From Azospirillum formosense (lineage in GTDB: Bacteria > Pseudomonadota > Alphaproteobacteria > Azospirillales > Azospirillaceae), in NCBI RefSeq assembly GCF_040500525.1, contig NZ_CP159405.1, forward strand, positions 124,001-188,000: 64,000 bases of DNA. The letters run 5' to 3'. Below the pieces are notes generated by a model. The model was not told where the DNA came from, did no database searches, and saw nothing but the letters and a program-made list of their open reading frames with translations. Positions 25,176 through 34,253 of this stretch are shown here, in pieces; within the stretch, counting starts at the first letter, position 1, and each line of letters starts with the position of its first letter. Both the position numbers and the translations under genes were made by a program.

Positions 25176-27452
25176 TTACCCCACCTCCGCCTTTTCGCCG
25201 CCCTCCGCGCCGAGGTGCTGGCGTTCGGTGGTGTCGTGCACGATGGCGAGAAGGACCGGCGGCTGTTCCCCGCCGAAATGCTGAAGGCAGACCTCGACCG
25301 GGTAGGGGCCGCGGTGGCTGCCCTCCATCACCGTTTCGAAAACCACCTCCTGCTTGTCGCCCGAGAGGAGGGGCGCGACGAGAGCCCGGAACCGCTCCGC
25401 CGACACCCTGGGCATCAGGTCGTGGACGGCCAGCTGCTTCAGATGGTCCAGCTTGTAGCCCAGCTTCGTCTCGGCCCCGCGGTTGACCAGCAGGAAATGG
25501 AAGCTGGACGGGTCGAGGAAATAGACCTCGTTCAGGGACTCGCCGATGACGCGCCCGAGATAGCCGGTGAAGGCCTCGCTCCGGGTCTGTTCGGTCACGT
25601 CCTCGATGATCAGGACGACGCCGCGGGCGTCCCGCGCCTCGTACAGCAGGGGGGAGAGCCGGACCCGGCAGGTCACCGTGCGGCCGCGCCGGTCCACGGC
25701 GGTCAGCGTGACGGGGGGCTGCGGCGCCTCGCTGTGCAGGACGTTCTCCAGGTCGGTGCGGAGCCGCAGCACCGGCAGGCCGATGTCGAGGTCGAGGAAA
25801 CACTCGCCCTGCACCTCCTCGGCGCGCAGGCCCCACATGTTCTCGCCCCAGCGGTTCCAGGAGCGCACGCACAGATTCTGGTCCAGGACGATGATGCCCA
25901 CGTCCATGCTGCGCAGGATCGATTCCGAGTAGCGCCGGAACTCCCCCGACTCCTCGCCCTGGCGGCGCAGCTCCTCGTTGGCGACCTCCAGCTCCTCGTT
26001 CGCGGAGCGCAGCTCCTCGTTCATGGTCTCCAGTTCCTCGTTGGTGGACTGGAGTTCCTCGTTGGTGGTTTCCAACTCCTCGTTGGTGGACTGCAGCTCC
26101 TCGTTGGTCGTCTCCAGCTCCTCGTTGGAGCTTTGCAGCTCCTCGATCGTCGTCTCCAGGCTCTCCTGCGCCGCCTCAAGCTCCTGCTGGACCTGGAAAT
26201 GCCGGCTGGTGTCGGTGAAGCCGAGCAGCGTGGCGAAGGGCTTGCCGTCGCGCCCGTAGAGCAGGGAGATTTCGATGCTCAGGCGCATCGGCTCGCCCGG
26301 CGGGCGGGCGAACTCCTGATGCTCGATGCGCACCACGCGCCCGGTCTTCTGCACCTCCTCAATGCGCGAGCGCAGCTCCGCCGGGCGGTAGGAGATCGAC
26401 AGGTCCTGGAACGGGCGGCCGATGTCGATCTCGCCCACGTCGAGCAGGCGCCGGGCCATGGTGTTGGCGAAGACGAGGATGCCGTCGCCGTTGACCGACA
26501 GGTAGGCGGTGGCGCTGCTGTCCACGATGCCTTCCATCAGGCGGCTCTGGAAGCTCTGCCGGTGATTGTTGCTCTCCGGCGTGATGGTCAGGCTGCCGCC
26601 CAGGCTGCGCCGCCATTCCTGCGGCACCTTGCGGAAGATGCGGCTCTTCAGGTTGACCGGCTCGAACATCTTGGAGCGGGCGAGCTGGGTCTCGGCCTTG
26701 CCCAGGAACAGGACGCCGTCGCCCGTCAGCGCGTAGTGCAGCCGCGGCAGGACGATGTTCTGGGTCTCGCTCTCCAGATAGATCAGAAGGTTGCGGCAGA
26801 CCAGCAGGTCGATGCGCGAGATCGGGGCGTCGGTCACCAGATTGTGCCGGCCGAAGATCACGCATTTGCGCAGTTCGCGCTGGAAGACGTAGTGGTTGTT
26901 GGTGCGCTCGAAATACCGGTCGAGGTACGGCGGCGGCACGCTTTCCACGTCGCGCGGGGAGTAGATGGCGTGCCGGGCGGTGTTCAGCGCCGCCTCGTCC
27001 AGGTCGGTGGCGTAGATCTTCACCCGGTTGATGAAGGCGTCCTTGCCCAGCGCCTCGGCGAACAGCATGGCGAGGGAATAGGGCTCCTCCCCCGACGCGC
27101 AACCGGCGCTCCAGATGCGGATGGGGTCGCGGTCGGAACGCTGCGCCAGGATCTGCGGGACGACCTCCTTCCGCAGCACGTCCCAAGACTCGGTGTCGCG
27201 GAAGAAGGAGGTCACGTTGATCAGCACGGTGTTCAGAAGATGGATGAATTCCTGCGGGTCGGCTTCCAGCAGGCCGTGGTAGGCGGCGAAATCATCGCAG
27301 CCGGCCTCCTCCATCCGGCGGCGAATGCGCCGCTGCAGGCTGGTGCGCTTGTAGCCGCGGAAATCGAGGCCGCGGCTTTCCTGGATATAGCGGATCAGCG
27401 CCTCGAATTCGGGATCGACGGGTTCCTTGGCGCTGGCTTCCTTGCCGGACAT
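25176..27452 (-). CDS. CheR methyltransferase fused to PAS domains and a heptad-repeat coiled coil
   Basis: 758 residues. Residues 20-290 are CheR (IRRRMEEAGCDDFAAY, FFRDTESWDVLRKEVVP, IWSAGCASGEEPYSLAM for SAM binding, DLLVCRNLLIYL). A PAS domain follows (about 310-420), then a coiled coil at 437-498 made of nine EEL-x-x-x-N heptads, then two more PAS domains (SMDVGIIVLDQNLCVRSWN, and YFLDPSSFHFLLVNRGAE). CheR methylates receptor glutamates; here the substrate is unknown. Its ATG lies one base after the polA stop (TGAGATG), so it is translationally coupled to polA. It is probably the counterpart of the two CheB proteins. Confidence 0.87.
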   Translation of the reverse strand: MSGKEASAKEPVDPEFEALIRYIQESRGLDFRGYKRTSLQRRIRRRMEEAGCDDFAAYHGLLEADPQEFIHLLNTVLINVTSFFRDTESWDVLRKEVVPQILAQRSDRDPIRIWSAGCASGEEPYSLAMLFAEALGKDAFINRVKIYATDLDEAALNTARHAIYSPRDVESVPPPYLDRYFERTNNHYVFQRELRKCVIFGRHNLVTDAPISRIDLLVCRNLLIYLESETQNIVLPRLHYALTGDGVLFLGKAETQLARSKMFEPVNLKSRIFRKVPQEWRRSLGGSLTITPESNNHRQSFQSRLMEGIVDSSATAYLSVNGDGILVFANTMARRLLDVGEIDIGRPFQDLSISYRPAELRSRIEEVQKTGRVVRIEHQEFARPPGEPMRLSIEISLLYGRDGKPFATLLGFTDTSRHFQVQQELEAAQESLETTIEELQSSNEELETTNEELQSTNEELETTNEELQSTNEELETMNEELRSANEELEVANEELRRQGEESGEFRRYSESILRSMDVGIIVLDQNLCVRSWNRWGENMWGLRAEEVQGECFLDLDIGLPVLRLRTDLENVLHSEAPQPPVTLTAVDRRGRTVTCRVRLSPLLYEARDARGVVLIIEDVTEQTRSEAFTGYLGRVIGESLNEVYFLDPSSFHFLLVNRGAETKLGYKLDHLKQLAVHDLMPRVSAERFRALVAPLLSGDKQEVVFETVMEGSHRGPYPVEVCLQHFGGEQPPVLLAIVHDTTERQHLGAEGGEKAEVG
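25959..26144 (-). repeat. 21-bp tandem repeats encoding EELxxxN heptads
   Basis: Nine consecutive 7-codon units inside the CheR-PAS gene (residues 437-498), with EEL at fixed positions and x-S/T-x-N variants. Several pairs of units are nearly identical at DNA level (CTCCTCGTTGGTGGT and CTCCTCGTTGGTGGA), so the array is prone to slippage. The protein product is an unbroken coiled coil. Confidence 0.85.
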
Positions 27453-27453
27453 C

Positions 27454-30360
27454 TCAGTGTGCCTCGTCCCAATTGCCGCCGATGCCGGCCTCCGCCACCA
27501 GCGGCACGCCGAGCGTGGCGGCGCCCTCCATGACCGAGCGCACCAGGGCGGCGGCGCGTTCGGCCTGGTCCTCCGGCGCCTCGAACAGCAGTTCGTCGTG
27601 CACCTGGAGCAGCATGCGCACGTCGTCGAATCCGGCCTCCTTGAGGGCGCCGGGCACGCGGGCCATGGCGCGCTTCATGATGTCGGCGGCGGTGCCCTGG
27701 ATCGGCGCGTTGATCGCCTGCCGTTCCGCGAAGGCGCGGCGGGCGGCGTTCTTGTCGTGGATGCCGGGGATGTAACAGCGCCGCCCGAACAGAGTCACCA
27801 CATGGCCGTTCTGGCGGGCGAAGGCCTTGGTCGCCTCCATCCACACCTTCAGCTCGTGGAAGCGCTCGAAATAGGCCTTGATGAAGGCGTTGGCCTCGCC
27901 CGGCGCGATGCCGAGCTGGCGGCCCAGCCCGAAGCCGGATATGCCGTAGATGATGCCGAAGTTGATCGCCTTGGCCTTGCGCCGGATTTCCGAGGTCATC
28001 TGGTCCAGCGGCACGCCGAAGACCTGGCTGGCGGTGGCGGCGTGAATGTCGATGCCGTCCTGGAAGGCCTGTTTCAGCGCGGCGATGTCGGCCATCTCCG
28101 CGACCAGCCGCAGCTCGATCTGCGAATAGTCCACCGAGATCAGCCGGTGCCCCGGCGCCGCGACGAAGGCGCGGCGGATCTTGCGCCCCTCCTCGGTGCG
28201 GACCGGGATGTTCTGCAGGTTCGGGTCGGTCGAGGACAGGCGGCCGGTGTTGGTCGCCGCCATGGCGAAGGCAGTGTGCACCCGCTCCGACCCCTCGACG
28301 ATCTGGGCCTGGAGCGCGTCGGTGTAGGTGTTCTTCAGCTTGGCGAGCTGCCGCCAGTCGAGCACGCGCTGGGCGATGACGTGGCCCTGCTCCGCCAGCT
28401 CCTCCAGCACGCTGGAATCGGTGGAGTAGGCGCCGGTCTTGCCCTTCTTGCCGGTGCCGAGCTTCATCTCGTCGAACAGGATCTCGCCGAGCTGCTTGGG
28501 CGAGCCGATGTTGAAGCTGCGCCCGGCGTGCCCGTGCACCTCCTTCTCGATCTCCGCCATGCGGACGGCGAGGTCCTGCGAGAGCCGGGCCAGCGCCGCG
28601 CGGTCCACGCGGATGCCGCAGGACTCCATGTCGGCGATCACCGGGACCAGCGGGCGTTCCAGCGTCTCGTAGACGGTGACCATCCGCTCGTCGACCAGCC
28701 GCGGCTTCAGCGTCCGCCACAGCCGCAGCGTGATGTCGGCGTCCTCCGCGGCGTAGGCCAGCGCCTTGTCCAGCGGCACGCGGTCGAAGGTGATCTGGTT
28801 CTTCCCGGTGCCGCAGACCTCCTTGTAGGGGATGGTCGTGTGGCCGAGATGCAGCTCCGCCAGCTCATCCATGCCATGGCCGTGGGCGCCGCCCTCCAGC
28901 ACGTAGGAGATCAGCATGCTGTCGTCGACCGGCGACACGCGCACGCCGTGGCGGGCGAACAGCTGGTGGTCGAACTTGAAATTGTGCCCGATCTTGAGGA
29001 TCGCCGGGTCCTCCAGCACCTCCTTCAGGGCCTTCAGCGCGTCCTCCGCCGGGATCTGCTTCGGCGCTTCCGGCGTCTCGAAGGACAGCTCCCCGCTGGC
29101 CGCGGCGTTGGGGGCCCGATGCGCCAGGGGGATGTAGCAGGCCAGCCCCGGCTCCGTCGCCAGCGAGATGCCGACCAGCGTCGCCGTGGCGGGCGTCAGC
29201 GAGTCGGTCTCGGTGTCCACGGCCAGGATGCCGGTGGTCCGGGCGCGCTCCAGCCAGACGGCCAGCGCGTCGAGGTCCTGCACCAGCGCGTAGCGCTGCT
29301 CGACGTCGGTCGGCGGGGCGGGGCGGCTGCGCGGCGCGCCGGCCTCCGCCTCCAGGGCGGGGGAGAAAGCGGCGGCCTTGGCCGGAGCCGCCGACGGCGT
29401 GGCGGAGGGAACCGCGCCGTCGGCGATGGTGCCGTCCTTGCGCATCTCCGCCTCGACGCGGCTGACGATGGTGCGGAAGCCCTGGGCGCGCAGGAAGTCG
29501 ATCAGCTTCTGGTGGTCGGGCTCGCGGACGCGCAGCTCCTCCAGCGGCTTCGGCGGCGGGGCGTGGTCGTCCAGCATGACGAGGCGGCGGGAGATGCGCG
29601 CCTGCTCCGCGAAGTCGATCAGCTTCTGGCGGCGGGCCGGCTGCTTGATCTCGCCGGCGCGGGCCAGCAGCGATTCCAGGTCGCCGTATTCGGTGATGAG
29701 CTGGGCGGCGGTCTTCACGCCGATGCCCGGCACGCCCGGCACGTTGTCCACGCTGTCGCCGGCGAGCGCCTGCACGTCCACCACCTTGTCGGGGGCGACG
29801 CCGAACTTCTCGAACACCTCGTCGGGGCCGATGGGCTTGTTCTTCAGCGGGTCGAGCATCCGCACGCCGGGGCGGACGAGCTGCATCATGTCCTTGTCGG
29901 ACGACACGATGGTGACCTCGCGCCCGGCCTCGTTGGCCAGCCGCGCGTAGGTGGCGATCAGGTCGTCGGCCTCGTAGCCCTCCAGCTCCAGGCAGGGCAG
30001 GCAGAAGGCCTCCGTCGCCTCGCGGATCAGGGCGAACTGGGGCTTCAGCTCCTCCGGCGGCTCGGGGCGGTGGGCCTTGTATTCGGGATAGAACTCGTTG
30101 CGGAAGTTCAGCCGCTTCGAATCGAAGACCACCGCCACGGCGGACGCCTTGAGGTCGGCCAGCAGCTTCAGCAGCATGTTGGAGAAGCCCAGCACGGCGT
30201 TGACCGGCGTGCCGTCCGGACGGTTCAGCATCGGCAGGGCGTGGAAGGCCCGGAAGATGAAGCCCGACCCGTCCACCAGATACAGGCCGCTGCCGTCCCC
30301 GGCGGGTGCGGGGGCGTCGGTGACGGTCTGGAGCGTGTCGGTGGTCTTTTCGTCGGACAT
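27454..30360 (-). CDS. polA: DNA polymerase I
   Basis: 968 residues. N-terminal 5'-3' exonuclease domain (LYLVDGSGFIFRAFHALP, YEADDLIATYARLA, SSDKDMMQLV, GVPGIGVKTAAQLI). Central 3'-5' exonuclease (ILAVDTETDSLTP, HNFKFDHQLF). C-terminal polymerase with motif A (VDYSQIELRLVAEM), motif B (RRKAKAINFGIIYGISGFGL) and motif C (LLQVHDELLFE). It fills gaps in repair and removes primers. The start at 30360 (MSDEKTTD) puts the exonuclease at the usual place. A cheR-PAS gene follows immediately on the same strand. Confidence 0.97.
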   Translation of the reverse strand: MSDEKTTDTLQTVTDAPAPAGDGSGLYLVDGSGFIFRAFHALPMLNRPDGTPVNAVLGFSNMLLKLLADLKASAVAVVFDSKRLNFRNEFYPEYKAHRPEPPEELKPQFALIREATEAFCLPCLELEGYEADDLIATYARLANEAGREVTIVSSDKDMMQLVRPGVRMLDPLKNKPIGPDEVFEKFGVAPDKVVDVQALAGDSVDNVPGVPGIGVKTAAQLITEYGDLESLLARAGEIKQPARRQKLIDFAEQARISRRLVMLDDHAPPPKPLEELRVREPDHQKLIDFLRAQGFRTIVSRVEAEMRKDGTIADGAVPSATPSAAPAKAAAFSPALEAEAGAPRSRPAPPTDVEQRYALVQDLDALAVWLERARTTGILAVDTETDSLTPATATLVGISLATEPGLACYIPLAHRAPNAAASGELSFETPEAPKQIPAEDALKALKEVLEDPAILKIGHNFKFDHQLFARHGVRVSPVDDSMLISYVLEGGAHGHGMDELAELHLGHTTIPYKEVCGTGKNQITFDRVPLDKALAYAAEDADITLRLWRTLKPRLVDERMVTVYETLERPLVPVIADMESCGIRVDRAALARLSQDLAVRMAEIEKEVHGHAGRSFNIGSPKQLGEILFDEMKLGTGKKGKTGAYSTDSSVLEELAEQGHVIAQRVLDWRQLAKLKNTYTDALQAQIVEGSERVHTAFAMAATNTGRLSSTDPNLQNIPVRTEEGRKIRRAFVAAPGHRLISVDYSQIELRLVAEMADIAALKQAFQDGIDIHAATASQVFGVPLDQMTSEIRRKAKAINFGIIYGISGFGLGRQLGIAPGEANAFIKAYFERFHELKVWMEATKAFARQNGHVVTLFGRRCYIPGIHDKNAARRAFAERQAINAPIQGTAADIMKRAMARVPGALKEAGFDDVRMLLQVHDELLFEAPEDQAERAAALVRSVMEGAATLGVPLVAEAGIGGNWDEAH

Positions 30361-30460
30361 GATGCGGCCTCTTCCCTTCGGGGCGATACCATGGCCGAAG
30401 GCGGCCCGAGAGTCGAGCGTGCCCGACGCCGCCGAAGGCCGGCCGCGGAGGGCCGGACGC

Positions 30461-31123
30461 TCAATCGCCGGTTTCGCTGTTCGGGGCGGCAACCGGCTTG
30501 GACTCGGGGGAGCCGCGCTCGCGCAGGTAGATGCCGAGCACGACCAGCACGCCCATGGACAGGAACTCGCTCTGCCAGTTCTGGAAGCTCTCGTACCAGA
30601 ATTCCGGATCGGCCAGGGTTTCGCCCATGGTCTTGGCGGGCTGATGGTGCCACGCCGCCTCTTCGTTCGAGCGCCGCGTGCTGCCCGCCAGATGCAGGAC
30701 GAAGGACATCACGAACAGGCCCACCAAGGCGATGCTGAGCGAATGGGAATAGAGACGAAGCAGCAGCCCGCCCCGGTGCACCGGCCACGGCGCGTCGGGG
30801 TCGCCGCGCCGCCGCTCGGGCGCCTCGTCCTCCGGGTTGGCCTCTCCCGGCTTCTTGGATTCCGAGGAGCCCTTCTGGACCAGGATGGCGGTCAGCAGCA
30901 CATAGACCGACATCTGGAGGAACTCGCTCTCCCAGTTCTCGAAGGTCGCCGACAGGAAATGGCCGGTGGTCAGATAGTCGAGGAGGCCGACCGGCGGCTG
31001 GGCGTGGAGGCGCAGCTCCTCCGCCAGGGCCCGCCATCCGGCCATCACCTGCCCGATGATCGAGACGAGGAACAGCCCGAACAAGGCGACCGACAACCCG
31101 TTGTCCCGCAGGAAGCGACGCAT
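30461..31123 (-). CDS. Duplicated small membrane protein (DUF6766-like)
   Basis: 220 residues with four hydrophobic segments arranged as two homologous halves. Half one: MRRFLRDNGLSVALFGLFLV, FENWESEFLQMSVYVLLTAILVQKGSSESKKP. Half two: RLYSHSLSIALVGLFVMSFV, FQNWQSEFLSMGVLVVLGIYLRERGSPESKP. The repeat F-x-NW-x-SEF followed by a membrane segment and an SxESK tail is the family signature I remember as DUF6766. The function is unknown. It is upstream of polA on the same strand, about 100 bases away. Confidence 0.72.
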   Translation of the reverse strand: MRRFLRDNGLSVALFGLFLVSIIGQVMAGWRALAEELRLHAQPPVGLLDYLTTGHFLSATFENWESEFLQMSVYVLLTAILVQKGSSESKKPGEANPEDEAPERRRGDPDAPWPVHRGGLLLRLYSHSLSIALVGLFVMSFVLHLAGSTRRSNEEAAWHHQPAKTMGETLADPEFWYESFQNWQSEFLSMGVLVVLGIYLRERGSPESKPVAAPNSETGD

Positions 31124-31276
31124 GTGCTGCACCGTGATTCTGATGCCACGCCCTGGTCCGTCAACGCTTGGCCGGGCAAGAGGTTTCCCCGGCGCCCCCG
31201 AAGCCGCGCCAGGAACCTTGAACGGCGGGGTCCTGTTGACGGGAGGCGCCTCACAACAACCTTTGGTCACCTTCCC

Positions 31277-31810
31277 ATGAACCACTCTGTCGCCGGAGCC
31301 ATCGCCGGTTTGGCCGGCACCGTCGCCATGACGGCGGCCATGCGCGCGATGTTCCGCGCCCTGCCGGAGAAGGACCGCTACCCCTTGCCGCCGCGCCTGA
31401 TCACGGACCGCGTCGTGGGCCCGACCGGCGTGATGGACGCGATGGACGAACCGGAGCGCCGCGACCTGACGCTCGCCCTGCATTACGGCTACGGCGCCGC
31501 CGCCGGAGCGCTGTATCCGGCGGTCGCGCGCCGGATCGACGGGCCAGCGGTGGCGACGGGGATCGGCTACGGCCTCGCCGTCTGGGGCGCCAGCTATCTG
31601 GGGTGGATTCCGGCGATGCGCATCCTGACCCCGGCGACCCGCCATCCGCGCGCCCGCAACGGCCTGATGCTGGCCGCCCATGTGGTGTGGGGAGGGGTGA
31701 CGGGGGTCACGGCCGCGTATCTGCTGGGAATGGGCAACCGGAGCCGGTCCGGTGCGGAGCCGATGGCGGGCACTCGCGAGCATGACTCTGCTGTTCGGGA
31801 GCTGGCGTAG
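31277..31810 (+). CDS. DUF1440/YagU-like small membrane protein
   Basis: 177 residues with several hydrophobic stretches (AGAIAGLAGTVAMTAAMRAMFRALP, YGYGAAAGALYPAVARRI, GIGYGLAVWGASYLGWIPAM, LAAHVVWGGVTGVTAAYLLG). The G-x-x-AGLAGT-x-AMT opening and the conserved alternation of membrane and cytoplasmic parts fit DUF1440-type proteins. The function is unknown. It is divergent from the gene at 30461-31123. Confidence 0.6.
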   Translation: MNHSVAGAIAGLAGTVAMTAAMRAMFRALPEKDRYPLPPRLITDRVVGPTGVMDAMDEPERRDLTLALHYGYGAAAGALYPAVARRIDGPAVATGIGYGLAVWGASYLGWIPAMRILTPATRHPRARNGLMLAAHVVWGGVTGVTAAYLLGMGNRSRSGAEPMAGTREHDSAVRELA

Positions 31811-31849
31811 CGTTCCCACAGCGATACGGGGATGCAAGCGGGGGCCCGA

Positions 31850-31888
31850 ACAAAAAAGGCCTAGCCCGCATTGCGGCTAAGCCTTTGA
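31850..31888 (-). terminator. Terminator of tRNA-Arg
   Basis: On the minus strand, CAAAGGCTTAGCCGC pairs with GCGGGCTAGGCCTTTT and is followed by a T tract (TTTTTTG). It lies just past the CCA end of the tRNA gene. Confidence 0.8.
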
Positions 31889-31894
31889 AATCGC

Positions 31895-31971
<77 letters not shown>

Positions 31972-32067
31972 ATCATCAGCGGAGGCGCACCATAGCGAAA
32001 AGCCTCGCCCAGTGCAAACACTCCTTTCGACATTTTTTCACAGCCCCGCCGGAGCCTCCATCCGCGC

Positions 32068-33045
32068 CTATTTCGCGGCCAGGAGGCTGCGGTTGCGGTC
32101 GGCGCCGCTGGCCAGGGGCTGCTTGGGGTTCTCGATCCAGGCGGCGATGTCGTTGACCACCACCTGACCCTTCAGGTCGCGCAGCAGCATGTGCCAGCCG
32201 TCGGGATAGACCGCCACCACATGCCGCCCGCCGGCCTCGAAATCCTCGACCGCGCGGTTGACCGGGGTCTTCGGCAGCACCTCCTCGTGGGCGCCATAGA
32301 GCACCAGGGACGGCACCTTCAGATGCCCGCAGGCGGCAAGGGCCGAACCCATCAGGTCGGTCAGCCCCTCCAGCGCATCGACGCGCGAGCCCTTGATGAC
32401 CAGCGGGTCGCGGCCCAGCGCGCGCAGCATCTCGATGTTGTCGGACGCCTGGATCTTCAGATCCTTCGGCGGGTGCACCACCATCCCAGGAACGGTGTTG
32501 TAGCTGAGCCAGAGCAGGGCCCGCGGGAAGAACCCCATCGCGTCGCGGCCCCAGACGGCGGGGGCGACCAGGATCGTGCCGTTCACGTTGGGCGGAGTCG
32601 GGCCGGTCATCGCCGTCAGCACCACGGCGCCGCCCATGCTCTCGCCCATCAGATACACCGGCAGGCCGGGGTGGCGGGCGTGGATCTGGGACACCGCCGT
32701 CTTCAGGTCGGCCACCAGCGTGTCGGTGCCCGGCCAGATGCCGGTGTTCCGCGTGGCGCCGAAGCCGCGCTGGTCGTAGGCGTAGACCGCGATCCCCCGC
32801 GTGGCGAGGCTGCGCCCGGCCCCGTCGAAGGCGTTGGAGTAGTCGTTGTAGCCGTGCAGGGCCAGAACCACCGCGCGCGGGGGCCCGTCCTGGGGCAGCC
32901 AGCGGCGCAGCGGCAGTTCGAAGCCGTCGGCGGCGATCAGGGCGTTGTCGGTCAGGGCCGGCTGGGTCACGGGAAGACCCATCGGCTGATAGGCCGCGGT
33001 GCAGCCCGACAGCAGAAGGCCGATCCCGACGATCAGTTTCGCCAT
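32068..33045 (-). CDS. Lipoprotein alpha/beta hydrolase (monoacylglycerol-lipase-like)
   Basis: 325 residues. A lipobox lies near the N-terminus (LLLSGC). The hydrolase domain has HGYNDYSNAFDGAGRSLATRGIAVYAYDQRGFG, nucleophile Ser in GESMGG, and late His (DGWHMLL). LYGAHEEVLP supplies the acid residue region. Such enzymes cleave monoacylglycerols or other esters; the lipid anchor suggests an envelope location. The ABC ATPase gene lies upstream, with its stop just before the ATG at 33045; an upstream ATG at 33069 would overlap it. Confidence 0.8.
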   Translation of the reverse strand: MAKLIVGIGLLLSGCTAAYQPMGLPVTQPALTDNALIAADGFELPLRRWLPQDGPPRAVVLALHGYNDYSNAFDGAGRSLATRGIAVYAYDQRGFGATRNTGIWPGTDTLVADLKTAVSQIHARHPGLPVYLMGESMGGAVVLTAMTGPTPPNVNGTILVAPAVWGRDAMGFFPRALLWLSYNTVPGMVVHPPKDLKIQASDNIEMLRALGRDPLVIKGSRVDALEGLTDLMGSALAACGHLKVPSLVLYGAHEEVLPKTPVNRAVEDFEAGGRHVVAVYPDGWHMLLRDLKGQVVVNDIAAWIENPKQPLASGADRNRSLLAAK

Positions 33046-33058
33046 CCGGCCGGCCGCC

Positions 33059-34072
33059 CTACGCCGCATCGTGCGCGATCTCCTTGCGGGCGTGGGCGCC
33101 GCCGGTCAGCTGCAGGAAGATGTCCTCCAGGTCCGATTCCTCGGTGCTGAGATCGACCACCCCCAGCCCGGCCGCGGCCAGCGCGGCGAGGATGCCGTCC
33201 ACCCGCTGGCGGCTCGGCTGGTAGCGGACGATCAGGCGCCGCGGCTCGGCCAGTTCGGCGGTGAAGGCGGACAGCTCCGCCGGAACGGCGTCCAGGTCGC
33301 GGTCGACCAGAACGGTCAGCGCCTTGGCGTCCACCCGGCGGAGCAGGGTGGCCGTCGGCTCGCAGGCCACCACCGTGCCATGGTTGATGATGGCGATGGA
33401 GTCGCACAACTCCTGCGCCTCTTCCAGATAATGGGTGGTCAGCAGCACCGTCGAGCCCTCGCGGTTCAGCTTGCGCACATGCTCCCACAACTGGATGCGC
33501 AGCTCCACGTCCACGCCGGCGGTCGGCTCGTCCAGCACCAGGACGGGCGGGGTGTGCACCATCGCCTTCGCCACCATCAGCCGCCGCTTCATGCCGCCCG
33601 ACAGCGAGCGGGCGTAGGCGTCGGCCTTGTCGCGCAAGCCCACCGCCTCCAGCAGCTCCTCGGTCCGGCGCTCGGCCTTGGGCACGCCGTAGAGGCCGGC
33701 CTGAAGCTCCAGCATTTCCCGCGGGGTGAAAAAAGGGTCCATGTTCAGTTCCTGGGGGACCACGCCGATCGACGCCCGCGCCTGGCGCGGATGGGCGTCG
33801 ATGTCGGTTCCCCAGATCGACACCGTGCCGCCGGTCTTGTTGACCAGCCCGGCCATGATGTTGATGAGCGTGGACTTGCCCGCCCCGTTCGGCCCCAGCA
33901 GCCCGAACACCGCCCCGCGCGGAATCGCCAGGTCGATGCCCTTAAGGGCTTGTTTCGGGCCGGCCTTTCCCGAGGCCTGGTAGGTCTTGGTGAGGCCGCG
34001 CACCTCCACGGCGTAGGCGGGGACGGGGTGGGCGGGCAGGGCGGCGGCGTTCAGCGGGGCGTGCGCAACCAT
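33059..34072 (-). CDS. ABC transporter ATP-binding protein (CcmA/YadG-like)
   Basis: 337 residues. Walker A GLLGPNGAGKST, Q loop GVVPQELNMDPF, signature SGGMKRRLMVAKAM, Walker B VLVLDEPTAGVD, H loop LLTTHYLEEA. The C-terminus is the extra small domain of the YadG/ABC-2 type exporters. The usual ABC-2 permease gene is not next to it; a lipoprotein lipase follows instead. Substrate unknown. Confidence 0.87.
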   Translation of the reverse strand: MVAHAPLNAAALPAHPVPAYAVEVRGLTKTYQASGKAGPKQALKGIDLAIPRGAVFGLLGPNGAGKSTLINIMAGLVNKTGGTVSIWGTDIDAHPRQARASIGVVPQELNMDPFFTPREMLELQAGLYGVPKAERRTEELLEAVGLRDKADAYARSLSGGMKRRLMVAKAMVHTPPVLVLDEPTAGVDVELRIQLWEHVRKLNREGSTVLLTTHYLEEAQELCDSIAIINHGTVVACEPTATLLRRVDAKALTVLVDRDLDAVPAELSAFTAELAEPRRLIVRYQPSRQRVDGILAALAAAGLGVVDLSTEESDLEDIFLQLTGGAHARKEIAHDAA

Positions 34073-34253
34073 GGAATCGAAACGGGCCTTTCCGGTCGTG
34101 CCCCGAGTCCGAATCCCCGGGGGCGATCACTGTCCAATCACTTGATCCGTCCGGCGCGTTGGGTATGATCCGACCCCGCGCGCGTGCCTCATTCGGTGGG
34201 CATCTTAACGATGGCGTTAACGCGCGCGTGTGTCAAAGTGGAGGATGTCTGCC

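Noticed and set aside
25959-26144. The 21-bp repeats as a CRISPR array
   Set aside because: The units are contiguous with no spacers and encode in-frame heptads of a coiled coil. No cas genes are present.
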